This document shows, piece by piece, positions 1 through 5,776 of a DNA stretch of 7,005 bases. The DNA lies in the NCBI GenBank assembly GCA_020721025.1, contig DYNO01000145.1:1-7005 (forward strand), written 5' to 3'. The position numbers were made by a program, and so were the translations under genes. Each line of letters begins with the position of its first letter. The first letter of the stretch is position 1. The notes below the pieces were generated by a model that was not told the DNA's origin, did not search any database, and worked only from the letters and a program-made list of their open reading frames with translations. Source of the DNA: Thiomargarita sp. GTDB lineage: Bacteria; Pseudomonadota; Gammaproteobacteria; Beggiatoales; Beggiatoaceae.

Positions 1-13
1 AGCAAATTGATTA

Positions 14-47
14 GAAGACAGACGGACTATGAAATTTCGCTGTCTTC
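14..47 (-). terminator. hairpin across the tgt stop codon, possible weak terminator
   Basis: Perfect 8-bp arms GAAGACAG (14-21) and CTGTCTTC (40-47) enclose 18 nt that contain the tgt stop codon. In the tgt direction the second arm is followed by TAATCAATTT, which is only partly T-rich. It could be a weak intrinsic terminator, an attenuator or an mRNA end structure. In many proteobacteria yajC-secD-secF follow tgt, so readthrough to a gene beyond the left edge is also possible. Confidence 0.3.
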
Positions 48-1139
48 AGGATAATTAATGAATTGTCGCGCGAAACTTTCCAATTCATGCTGTTCAATCG
101 CGGCACGCAGTTGCTGCATCAGGGTTTGATAATAATGTAAATTATGAACTGTATTTAGGTGCGATCCCAGCATTTCTTTTGTTTTGTCAAGATGATATAA
201 ATAGGCGCGTGAGAAATTTTGGCAGGTATAACAACTGCATTGCGGGTCAAGTGGTGCGGTATCATTGCGATATTGGCTGTTACGAATGCGCACGGTGCCC
301 TGACTGGTAAACAGATAACCATTGCGGGCATTACGGGTTGGCATGACACAATCAAACATGTCAATTCCCCGTTGAACTGCTGCAACAATATCCGCCGGTG
401 TGCCTACTCCCATCAAATAATGTGGTTTGTCTGCCGGCAAGTGGGGGGCGAGACCGTCCAAAATACGCAACATATCCGGTTTCGGTTCTCCCACAGACAA
501 GCCGCCAATGGCATATCCATCAAAACCAATGTCAATCAGCCCATGCAACGAATGCAGTCGCAACGATTCATACATGCCGCCTTGCACAATTCCAAACAAT
601 GCTGCGGGATTATCGCCATGTCCCTGTTTGGAACGAGATGCCCAACGCAAAGATAGTTCCATCGATTCACGGGCTTGCGTTTCCGTCGCGGGATAAGGGG
701 TGCATTCGTCAAAAATCATCACGATGTCCGAACCGAGCGTGCGTTGCACTGCCATCGAACTTTCTGGGCTGAGAAATACCGCAGCACCGTCAATGGGGGA
801 ACGAAAATGCACGCCTTCTTCCGTAATTTTACGCATCTCGCCCAAACTAAATACTTGAAAACCACCAGAATCGGTCAAAATCGGTTGTTGCCATTGCATG
901 AAATGGTGCAAATTGCCATGTGCGGCAATCACTTCCATTCCCGGACGCAACATCAAGTGAAAGGTATTTCCCAATAAAATTTGCGCCCCTGTGGCTGCCA
1001 CTTGTTCCGGACGCAATCCTTTTACTGTGCCATACGTTCCTACCGGCATGAATGCTGGCGTTTCTACGCTGCCGCGGGCAAACTGTAAACGAGCGCGTCG
1101 TGCTTGACCTTCAGTCGTTAATACCTCGAATGTAAACAT
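27..1139 (-). CDS. tgt: queuine/preQ1 tRNA-guanine transglycosylase (Tgt)
   Basis: Tgt exchanges guanine-34 for the queuosine precursor preQ1 in the anticodon of GUN tRNAs (Asp, Asn, His, Tyr) in the cytoplasm. The 370-residue product has the family's usual length. Visible signatures are the TDSGGFQVFSL block with catalytic Asp90, the GIVQGG and AIGGLSVGE substrate-pocket loops (about 183-188 and 210-218), the nucleophile Asp263 in FDCVMPTR, and the zinc site Cys301, Cys303, Cys306 plus His332. The frame stays open 40 codons further upstream, but those codons overlap the transporter gene and do not resemble Tgt. MFTFEVLT matches the family N terminus, so the ATG at 1139 is chosen. No clear Shine-Dalgarno precedes it. 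The start lies 4 nt after the transporter stop, so translation is probably coupled. Confidence 0.97.
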   Translation of the reverse strand: MFTFEVLTTEGQARRARLQFARGSVETPAFMPVGTYGTVKGLRPEQVAATGAQILLGNTFHLMLRPGMEVIAAHGNLHHFMQWQQPILTDSGGFQVFSLGEMRKITEEGVHFRSPIDGAAVFLSPESSMAVQRTLGSDIVMIFDECTPYPATETQARESMELSLRWASRSKQGHGDNPAALFGIVQGGMYESLRLHSLHGLIDIGFDGYAIGGLSVGEPKPDMLRILDGLAPHLPADKPHYLMGVGTPADIVAAVQRGIDMFDCVMPTRNARNGYLFTSQGTVRIRNSQYRNDTAPLDPQCSCYTCQNFSRAYLYHLDKTKEMLGSHLNTVHNLHYYQTLMQQLRAAIEQHELESFARQFINYPEDSEIS

Positions 1140-1143
1140 CGTG

Positions 1144-1986
1144 TTATATAAAAGTTCGTCTGTCTTGCATGGCGTGTTGTTTGAGGCGCGTCGCAGTTTC
1201 CTCTCCCAAATATTCATCAATGAGAATGTGTACAATGTAAATGAGGGGAGTAAGCGCAATTGCCATGATAAATTTATAGATGTACTTGGTGGTGCCGATC
1301 ACAAAGATCAGTCCCAAATCCCAGTTAGTTTGCGGATTAATATGAAAGGCAATAATAAGAACAATATACGTGTCTATCAATTGAGAAACGAGAGTGGAAC
1401 CGGTGGCTCGTAACCACAGATGACGTTCGCCAGTCAAGCGTTTGATATGATGAAAAATCGTGACATCGACCACTTGCCCGATAATAAAGGCGACCAATGA
1501 ACCGACAATAATCCACATTCCTTGTCCAAAAATGGCTTTAAATGCCACATCCATATTGACCGGTCCGGCTTCACTCTGACGCATAATCCAGAATTCTGCG
1601 GGAGTTAATGCCATGGCAAAGAAAATAATTAAAAACGCATACGAAATTAAAATGGCGGTGATGTAGGACAGAATTCTTACGCCCCGGGTGCCAAAATATT
1701 CGTTGATAATATCCGACATAATAAAGACAATAGGCCATAATAACGCGCCGGTTGTCAAGTTCAGTGAAGGTAAATTCATTCCCAACAATTGTACGTTGGA
1801 AGCCAAACCCAAACTTTTCTCTACTGAAAATACCTTAACTCCAACAAATTCAGCAATGAGCGCACTGGCAATAAAAAATGTGCTGAGTACCATAAATAGG
1901 AGATTTGCTTTTCTGTTAAAGACAATTTCCCGGTCTTCATCCAGATGCAAGGGGGGATAATTCGAGTTATTTTCTGACATATTCAT
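1144..1986 (-). CDS. yhhQ: queuosine-precursor transporter, YhhQ/COG1738 (VUT) family
   Basis: This is an inner-membrane protein of 280 residues with about six hydrophobic segments (roughly 28-50, 80-95, 105-127, 152-172, 197-214 and 224-254). Family signatures are WPIVFIMSDIINEYFG (84-99), with its acidic D-x3-NE core, and the STLVSQLIDTYIVLIIAF helix (197-214). E. coli YhhQ imports preQ0/preQ1, and family members supply Q precursors to Tgt. Lying directly upstream of tgt with a 4-nt gap strongly supports that role here. It is longer than E. coli YhhQ (about 221 residues), with a polar N-terminal leader of about 25 residues and a charged C-terminal tail. Starts at 1986 (MNMSE) and 1980 (MSE) are both possible, and neither has a good Shine-Dalgarno; I kept the longer one. 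The substrate is inferred from family and context. Confidence 0.87.
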   Translation of the reverse strand: MNMSENNSNYPPLHLDEDREIVFNRKANLLFMVLSTFFIASALIAEFVGVKVFSVEKSLGLASNVQLLGMNLPSLNLTTGALLWPIVFIMSDIINEYFGTRGVRILSYITAILISYAFLIIFFAMALTPAEFWIMRQSEAGPVNMDVAFKAIFGQGMWIIVGSLVAFIIGQVVDVTIFHHIKRLTGERHLWLRATGSTLVSQLIDTYIVLIIAFHINPQTNWDLGLIFVIGTTKYIYKFIMAIALTPLIYIVHILIDEYLGEETATRLKQHAMQDRRTFI

Positions 1987-2069
1987 TCATGCAAGAAGAG
2001 TTATTGTTCCAAGTCAGATACATTTTTAGGCTACAGTATGTCACAATTTTTAAAAAATACAATAGCTTG

Positions 2070-2107
2070 CATTCTAATTTATTCTTCTTGATTTCTCAAT
2101 TAGAATG
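2070..2107. repeat. 10-bp perfect inverted repeat upstream of the transporter gene
   Basis: CATTCTAATT (2070-2079) and AATTAGAATG (2098-2107) are perfect reverse complements around an 18-nt loop. The repeat lies about 85-120 nt upstream of the transporter start. It could be an operator, an RNA hairpin or the terminus of a small repeat element. No T-run follows on either strand, so a terminator is unlikely. Confidence 0.5.
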
Positions 2108-2131
2108 GGAGTATCCTCACAAGGCGAGTAG

Positions 2132-2554
2132 ATTCCTTCTCAGAGGGAGCTCGCACATTTATTCCGCGTATTCTACCATCATTACCAACGATTTATTACA
2201 AAATATTTACAAGCCACTTTATGGAACTGCCCAAATTCATCGGTTTGCAAAGGGGTCGTCACCAAGCTCGATAAAGCTCATTCGATAAACCTGTTTAAAA
2301 GTTCAATCTATGAGGATATCTTGATTTTCGAGCATCTTGACTGGATATTTTTTGAATCATGACGACTTCGGCATCAATTTGGTTCTCGTTCACACATTCA
2401 AATGATAACACAAGATTGTTTACAAAATAAAAAGTTTCTTTCTGTTGTTTCAGAGATTCGTGATACTGGCTTGGGTATTAATTTTGTATTTTACAAAGAG
2501 TTATATCCAGAATGATTTACAGAATATGACCCAGACCGAAAGTTAATCTATTGA
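2132..2554 (+). pseudogene. possible decayed ORF or repeat-borne frame, plus strand
   Basis: One plus-strand frame runs 76 codons without a stop from 2132, just after a TAG at 2129. It crosses a TGA at 2360, then a second TGA at 2513, and ends at a TGA at 2552: about 140 codons with two internal stops in AT-rich DNA. Parts read like protein, for example SSIYEDILIFEHLDW and KKFLSVVSEIRDTG. The first part has no ATG start. The last part contains a 37-codon ORF from the ATG at 2402. Against coding, the other two plus frames are also open over about 2132-2270, which points to base composition, and no family is recognised. It may be an old pseudogene or part of an intergenic repeat. Confidence 0.2.
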
Positions 2555-2600
2555 TTTATTATATGATAATGAAAATTTTCTTTGATTGAATGACTTGTCA

Positions 2601-2739
2601 GTTTAAATCGTGCTAAATTAAACAATACCATCGCCAATTTTTTGGAACACTTCGCTTATTCTGACTGTTTTAAAATTGGATTGAAAATCTTACTCAGTCT
2701 TTTGGCGAAGGTGTTGTTTAATCTATTAAAAATTTAAAC
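2601..2739. repeat. MITE-like imperfect inverted repeat at the ilvE 3' end
   Basis: The left arm (2601-2637) and right arm (2702-2739) are inverted copies. Read inward to outward they match at 19 of 21 positions from TTGGCGA to TTTAAT, then differ over 8-9 bases, then match 8 of 8 at ATTTAAAC. The centre is 64 nt and too short for any transposase. The right arm's last six bases hold the final ilvE Val codon and its TAA stop, so the element appears to close the ilvE frame. TGTCA occurs just outside both ends (2596-2600 and 2743-2747), but it is offset by 3 nt on the right, so a target duplication is not clear. In RNA it would fold into a long stem and could end or protect the ilvE transcript. 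Confidence 0.6.
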
Positions 2740-3657
2740 AAATGTCAACCAATCTTGATGCTGTGGGTGTCGTCCATGTACCACGTCGAAAAATAAACTT
2801 TGCAATTTTTCTGTCAACGGGCCCCGCGTTCCTGAACCAATGGTGCGCCGATCCAGTTCGCGAATAGGAGTCACTTCCGCCGCGCTGCCGGTAAAAAAGG
2901 CTTCATCAGCAATATACACTTCATCACGGGTAATTCGTTTTTCACGGACTTCGATACCCAATTCCTGCGCCAACGTGATGACCGTCGCCCGGGTAATCCC
3001 ATTCAGTGCGGAAGTTAAATCCGGCGTGTAGATAATTCCATCTCGTACCAAGAAAAAGTTTTCACCACTGCCTTCCGCCACATAGCCTTCTGCGTCTAAT
3101 AACAAGGCTTCGTCATAACCACACGACAGAGCTTCTTGCAGGGCTAACATCGAATTCATATAGTTACCTGTGGCTTTGGCTTTGCACATGGTAATGTTGA
3201 CATGATGACGGGTAAACGAAGAGGTTTTGATGCGAATGCCCTTTTCCATACCTTCCGCGCCCAAATATGCCCCCCACGTCCACGCGGCAATGGCAGTATG
3301 CACTTTTAAATTGTCAGCACGCAAGCCCATTCCTTCTGAACCGTAAAAGCAAATCGGACGCATGTAGGCGGATTCCAGATGATTTTCCCGCACCACTGCA
3401 CACTGCGCGGCATTCAACGTATCGGCATCATAAGGAATTTTCATGCCCAAAATTTTTGCTGAATCAAACAAACGTCGGGTGTGATCTTTCAGTCGAAAAA
3501 TTGCCGCACCACGTTCCGTTTGATACGCTCGCACGCCTTCAAATACGCCCAAACCATAATGCAAAGAATGGGTTAAGACATGGACTTTTGCATCCCGCCA
3601 CGGTGACATTGCGCCATCAAACCAAATCAGACCGTCGCGGTCATCCATTGTTGCCAT
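2734..3657 (-). CDS. ilvE: branched-chain amino acid aminotransferase (IlvE)
   Basis: IlvE is the PLP-dependent fold-type IV enzyme that performs the last step of valine, leucine and isoleucine synthesis, using glutamate as amino donor. The 307 residues match the E. coli length (309). Visible signatures are WFDGAMSPWRDAKVHVLTH (12-30), HYGLGVFEGVRAY (33-45), the PLP lysine Lys161 in KATGNYMNS, WGAYLGAEGMEKGI (128-141), EGSGENFF (195-202), LNGITR (218-223) and DEAFFTGSAAEVTPIR (251-266). The ATG at 3657 has a strong AGGAGA 5 nt upstream, which beats the internal ATG at 3648. The C terminus (DWLTFV, then TAA) lies inside an inverted-repeat arm, which probably supplied the last codon and the stop. 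No other ilv or leu gene is in view, so it appears to be a stand-alone unit. Confidence 0.97.
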   Translation of the reverse strand: MATMDDRDGLIWFDGAMSPWRDAKVHVLTHSLHYGLGVFEGVRAYQTERGAAIFRLKDHTRRLFDSAKILGMKIPYDADTLNAAQCAVVRENHLESAYMRPICFYGSEGMGLRADNLKVHTAIAAWTWGAYLGAEGMEKGIRIKTSSFTRHHVNITMCKAKATGNYMNSMLALQEALSCGYDEALLLDAEGYVAEGSGENFFLVRDGIIYTPDLTSALNGITRATVITLAQELGIEVREKRITRDEVYIADEAFFTGSAAEVTPIRELDRRTIGSGTRGPLTEKLQSLFFDVVHGRHPQHQDWLTFV

Positions 3658-3662
3658 ACATT

Positions 3663-3668
3663 TCTCCT
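3663..3668 (-). promoter_or_regulatory. ilvE ribosome binding site
   Basis: AGGAGA lies 5 nt before the ATG at 3657. It fixes the start at that ATG; the in-frame ATG three codons later has no comparable site. Confidence 0.85.
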
Positions 3669-3700
3669 ACGTTGTCACAGTGAGGTTGTTATTTTTAAAG

Positions 3701-3730
3701 TGCTATTTTACACCAGACGACTGCTATTTT
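3701..3730 (-). promoter_or_regulatory. candidate ilvE promoter with paired 9-base boxes
   Basis: On the minus strand TAAAAT (3705-3710) is a 5/6 match to the sigma-70 -10 box, about 47 nt before the ilvE start; the -35 region is poor. The 9-mer AAAATAGCA occurs twice in the same orientation, at 3701-3709 and 3722-3730. The copies are exactly 21 bp apart, two helical turns, one on the -10 and one near the -35 position. A regulator binding both boxes would fit, but the regulator is unknown. The rest of the 150-nt gap (3658-3807) shows nothing else clear. Confidence 0.4.
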
Positions 3731-3807
3731 CATGCGTAGGACGGACACAATTCGGTACAAATGAGTGATTTATTCAATGGAATTCACGAGTGTATCAAGT
3801 TGTGCAA

Positions 3808-4056
3808 TCAACGGCATTTATCACAGTAACCATCTTCTAATTCCCAAGTGACTGTACCACAACAACGGCAAAATCCCAGCCGTTCACCAATGTCTTCTAA
3901 AATTTCTCCAATATTACAATCATGAGCATAGGACATACCCACAATTGCTTTTACTAACACAACAGTTTTCTCCCTGCCAATTTGTTCAAAAATCTGCTCT
4001 TTTTCCAACAACGTCAACACTTCATTCAACATATAACTGCCGTCGTGGTTAGACAT
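3808..4056 (-). CDS. 82-residue protein with C-terminal zinc-ribbon-like cysteines, function unknown
   Basis: I do not recognise the family. The N-terminal part (about 8-60) looks helical: MLNEVLTLLEKEQIFEQIG, then a KTVVLVKAIVGMSY stretch and an EILEDIGERLG helix. The last 20 residues carry Cys63-x2-Cys66 and Cys78-x2-Cys81, with an extra Cys65, as in a treble-clef or zinc-ribbon knuckle, so metal binding is likely. The frame stays open 21 codons further up, to an ATG at 4119. The strong AGGAGA 5 nt before the ATG at 4056 decides for the short form MSNHDGSYML. It starts 78 nt after the argB stop on the same strand and is probably co-transcribed. It could be a small regulator or an adaptor, and no link to arginine metabolism can be shown. 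Confidence 0.75.
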   Translation of the reverse strand: MSNHDGSYMLNEVLTLLEKEQIFEQIGREKTVVLVKAIVGMSYAHDCNIGEILEDIGERLGFCRCCGTVTWELEDGYCDKCR

Positions 4057-4061
4057 CAATT

Positions 4062-4067
4062 TCTCCT
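4062..4067 (-). promoter_or_regulatory. ribosome binding site deciding the zinc-ribbon gene start
   Basis: AGGAGA lies 5 nt before the ATG at 4056. The upstream in-frame ATG at 4119 has only AT-rich sequence from the argB end before it. Confidence 0.8.
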
Positions 4068-4083
4068 GTGATTTTCTCAATAA

Positions 4084-4130
4084 TTGGGAATCGGTTCTTG
4101 ATGTGGCAGTGCTAATCATGTTTTTCCCAA
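4084..4130. repeat. 7-bp inverted repeat between argB and the zinc-ribbon gene
   Basis: TTGGGAA (4084-4090) and TTCCCAA (4124-4130) are perfect inverted copies separated by 33 nt, filling most of the intercistronic gap. In the transcript they could form a hairpin that tunes processing or expression of the second gene. The loop is long and the arms short, so chance is possible. Confidence 0.25.
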
Positions 4131-4134
4131 AATT

Positions 4135-5040
4135 TTAATATTTACGACTGCCACGAATCAAGGTGCCCACGCCTTCATCGGTAAAAATTTCTAATAAAAC
4201 AGCATGTTCTACTCGTCCGTCGATGATATGCGCGCTGCCCACACCGCCTTGAATCGCATCCAAAGCACAGCGAATTTTGGGCAACATGCCGCCGGAGATG
4301 GTGCCATCTTCAATCAACGCGTTGACTTTTGCCGCGTCTAAGCCGGTTAATAAATGTTGATTTTTATCCAACACGCCGGCGGTATTTGTCAATAAAATCA
4401 ATTTTTCAGCCTGCATCACTTCAGCCACTTTACCAGCGACCAAATCGGCATTAATATTGTACGATTGTCCATCATCACCCACGCCCACCGGGGCAATGAC
4501 GGGAATAAAATCGCCATTAATCAATAAATTAATCACCGCGACGTTAATACTCGCCACTTCCCCCACATGCCCAATGTCAATAATTTCCGGTGCGTTCATT
4601 TCCGGCGTGTTGCGCGTGAAGGTCAATTTTCGAGCATAAATCAATTCCGCATCTTTTCCCGTCAATCCGACCGCAGCACCGCCTTGTCCATTGATTAACG
4701 TGACAATATCTTTATTCACCAGTCCGCCGAGCACCATCTGCACCACATCCATCGTTTCCCGGTCAGTGACACGCATTCCTTGCACAAATTCGCTTTGAAT
4801 TCCCAATCGTTTCAATAAATTGCCGATTTGAGGTCCGCCACCGTGCACCACCACCGGATTGATACCGATGCGTTTCATTAAGACAATATCGCGCGCAAAA
4901 CTTTTTTGTAATGCTTCATCAATCATCGCGTTGCCGCCGTATTTGATGATCATGGTTTTGCCAACAAATTTAGTCAGATAGGGGAGAGCTTCCGTTAAAA
5001 CATGGGCGACATTTTGAGCCGCAGCAAGAGTCAGTGACAT
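4135..5040 (-). CDS. argB: N-acetylglutamate kinase (ArgB)
   Basis: ArgB phosphorylates N-acetyl-L-glutamate with ATP, the second step of arginine biosynthesis, in the cytoplasm. The 301-residue product has the amino-acid-kinase signatures: KYGGNAM with Lys33, VVHGGGPQIGN (64-74), Arg90 in GMRVTDRE, NGQGGAAVGLTGKD (117-130), the YNINADLVAGKVAEVM block (194-209), LLTNTAGVLDK (216-226) and GGMLPKI with Lys255. The roughly 25-residue N-terminal helix before the kinase core and the HIIDGRVEHAVLLEIFTDEGVGTLI tail are typical of long, hexameric, arginine-inhibited NAGKs such as that of Pseudomonas, so feedback inhibition is inferred. An in-frame stop just upstream leaves only the ATG at 5040; it lacks a clear Shine-Dalgarno. 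No other arg gene is in the window. Confidence 0.97.
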   Translation of the reverse strand: MSLTLAAAQNVAHVLTEALPYLTKFVGKTMIIKYGGNAMIDEALQKSFARDIVLMKRIGINPVVVHGGGPQIGNLLKRLGIQSEFVQGMRVTDRETMDVVQMVLGGLVNKDIVTLINGQGGAAVGLTGKDAELIYARKLTFTRNTPEMNAPEIIDIGHVGEVASINVAVINLLINGDFIPVIAPVGVGDDGQSYNINADLVAGKVAEVMQAEKLILLTNTAGVLDKNQHLLTGLDAAKVNALIEDGTISGGMLPKIRCALDAIQGGVGSAHIIDGRVEHAVLLEIFTDEGVGTLIRGSRKY

Positions 5041-5086
5041 AATTTTGAAGTTTTATTAAGGTGAATGAGGTGAACTACGGTGGGTG

Positions 5087-5114
5087 ATAGTAATCACTTA
5101 ATTTGATTCGTTAA
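5087..5114 (-). promoter_or_regulatory. possible sigma-70 promoter for argB
   Basis: On the minus strand TTAACG (4/6 of the -35 consensus, 5109-5114) and TACTAT (4/6 of the -10, 5087-5092) are 16 nt apart. They lie in the 105-nt gap between the HEPN-like gene and argB, giving a leader of about 40 nt. The leader carries repeated TCACC motifs (within 5060-5087). No convincing ArgR box is seen. Confidence 0.3.
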
Positions 5115-5145
5115 TCGGACATCTACGAAAATACACTAAATTTTA

Positions 5146-5775
5146 CTATTCTATTCGTGACGATGCCAGTATTTCATAAATGGCTTCAACAATTTTTTCA
5201 ATAAAATCTATCATCTCAGTGACTGTAGCGGCTTCTATCTCCCATAAACCGGGCATGGTTGGCGTGGGTTTAATATCTGCTTCATGAACGATTTGATTGC
5301 GTCTTTGGACGATAGCATCCAAGGTGTCTATGATTTCGCGGTTACTTTTTCCAATCTTCTCTGCGATTTCCTTCCATAATCTACTTTCTCGAATAGATTT
5401 TGGTTTGTCGTCACGCACGAATTTCATACCTTCAAAGATTTGATACGGATTTTGATAAGTCTCCTTTCCAAGTCGTCTGCGAACTTCAGATTCAAACCAG
5501 CTGTACCTTTCATCAAAGTTGATTAAACTCATTGTGACAGAAAACTTTTGATATTCTTCGGTTTGTTTACGGTTGCCCTGTAAAATTTCTATCATTCCTA
5601 TGCGAATGACATCATGAATAAACATGTCTAATGCACTGATTGCTAAAACATATTGGGCACGAAGAACGTCCGAGAAATCCTTCGCCGGTTCGCAATTTAC
5701 CAAAATAGTGTATGCTTCGGTCAAGTGATGCACCCGCTTGATATTGTTGCGAAATAGTTCAATCGCAGTTTTCAT
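5146..5775 (-). CDS. HEPN-like protein, possible RNase partner of the ParA-type ATPase
   Basis: This 209-residue, largely helical, soluble protein has no signal peptide. Near its C terminus LDAIVQRRNQIVHEADIKP (152-170) contains Arg159-Asn160-x3-His164, the R-x4-6-H motif of HEPN domains, many of which are metal-independent RNases in toxin and defence systems. The motif sits at the start of a predicted helix after a long helix, and the N-terminal helix carries ALDMFIHDV (48-56), both usual for RiboL-PSP-like HEPN proteins. The ATG at 5775 comes 1 nt after the ATPase stop and has no Shine-Dalgarno, so it is probably translated by reinitiation at a fixed ratio to the ATPase. The ATPase-HEPN pair appears more AT-rich by eye than argB, suggesting an acquired module. 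The family call rests on the motif and helix pattern only; a non-catalytic HEPN scaffold is possible. Confidence 0.65.
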   Translation of the reverse strand: MKTAIELFRNNIKRVHHLTEAYTILVNCEPAKDFSDVLRAQYVLAISALDMFIHDVIRIGMIEILQGNRKQTEEYQKFSVTMSLINFDERYSWFESEVRRRLGKETYQNPYQIFEGMKFVRDDKPKSIRESRLWKEIAEKIGKSNREIIDTLDAIVQRRNQIVHEADIKPTPTMPGLWEIEAATVTEMIDFIEKIVEAIYEILASSRIE

Positions 5776-5776
5776 A

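Larger units (their letters stand above)
1987..2733. other. 747-nt intergenic region without a convincing gene
   Basis: The region lies between ilvE and the transporter gene. No tRNA, rRNA or recognisable riboswitch is visible. Much of it is very AT-rich, but about 2100-2290 is noticeably less so. It contains a 10-bp inverted repeat (2070-2107), a long plus-strand frame broken by TGA codons (2132-2554) and a MITE-like inverted repeat (2601-2739); these are listed separately. The transporter promoter should lie at its left end. The best I can offer is TTGTGA, a 17-nt spacer, then ATGTAT on the minus strand, which is too weak to list as a site. Confidence 0.6.

Noticed and set aside
219..977. 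Plus-strand ORFs antisense to tgt
   Set aside because: They overlap each other in several frames over a strongly supported tgt gene and show no motif; they are shadows.
1987..2110. preQ1 riboswitch upstream of the queuosine transporter
   Set aside because: No compact preQ1-I, -II or -III aptamer pattern could be read on the minus strand before the start.
1989..2288. 99-codon plus-strand ORF in the gap upstream of the transporter
   Set aside because: No recognisable motif or family, no good ribosome binding site, and the neighbouring frames are equally open over the less AT-rich part, so it is not supported as a gene.
2402..2515. 37-codon ORF with an ATG on the plus strand
   Set aside because: Too short and without a ribosome binding site; kept only as part of the possible decayed frame.
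2596..2747. TGTCA as a target-site duplication of the inverted-repeat element
   Set aside because: The left copy abuts the arm, but the right copy is 3 nt beyond it, so it is not a clean duplication and may be chance.
3267..3683. 138-codon plus-strand ORF antisense to ilvE
   Set aside because: It mirrors conserved IlvE sequence, has no recognisable domain and lacks a ribosome binding site.
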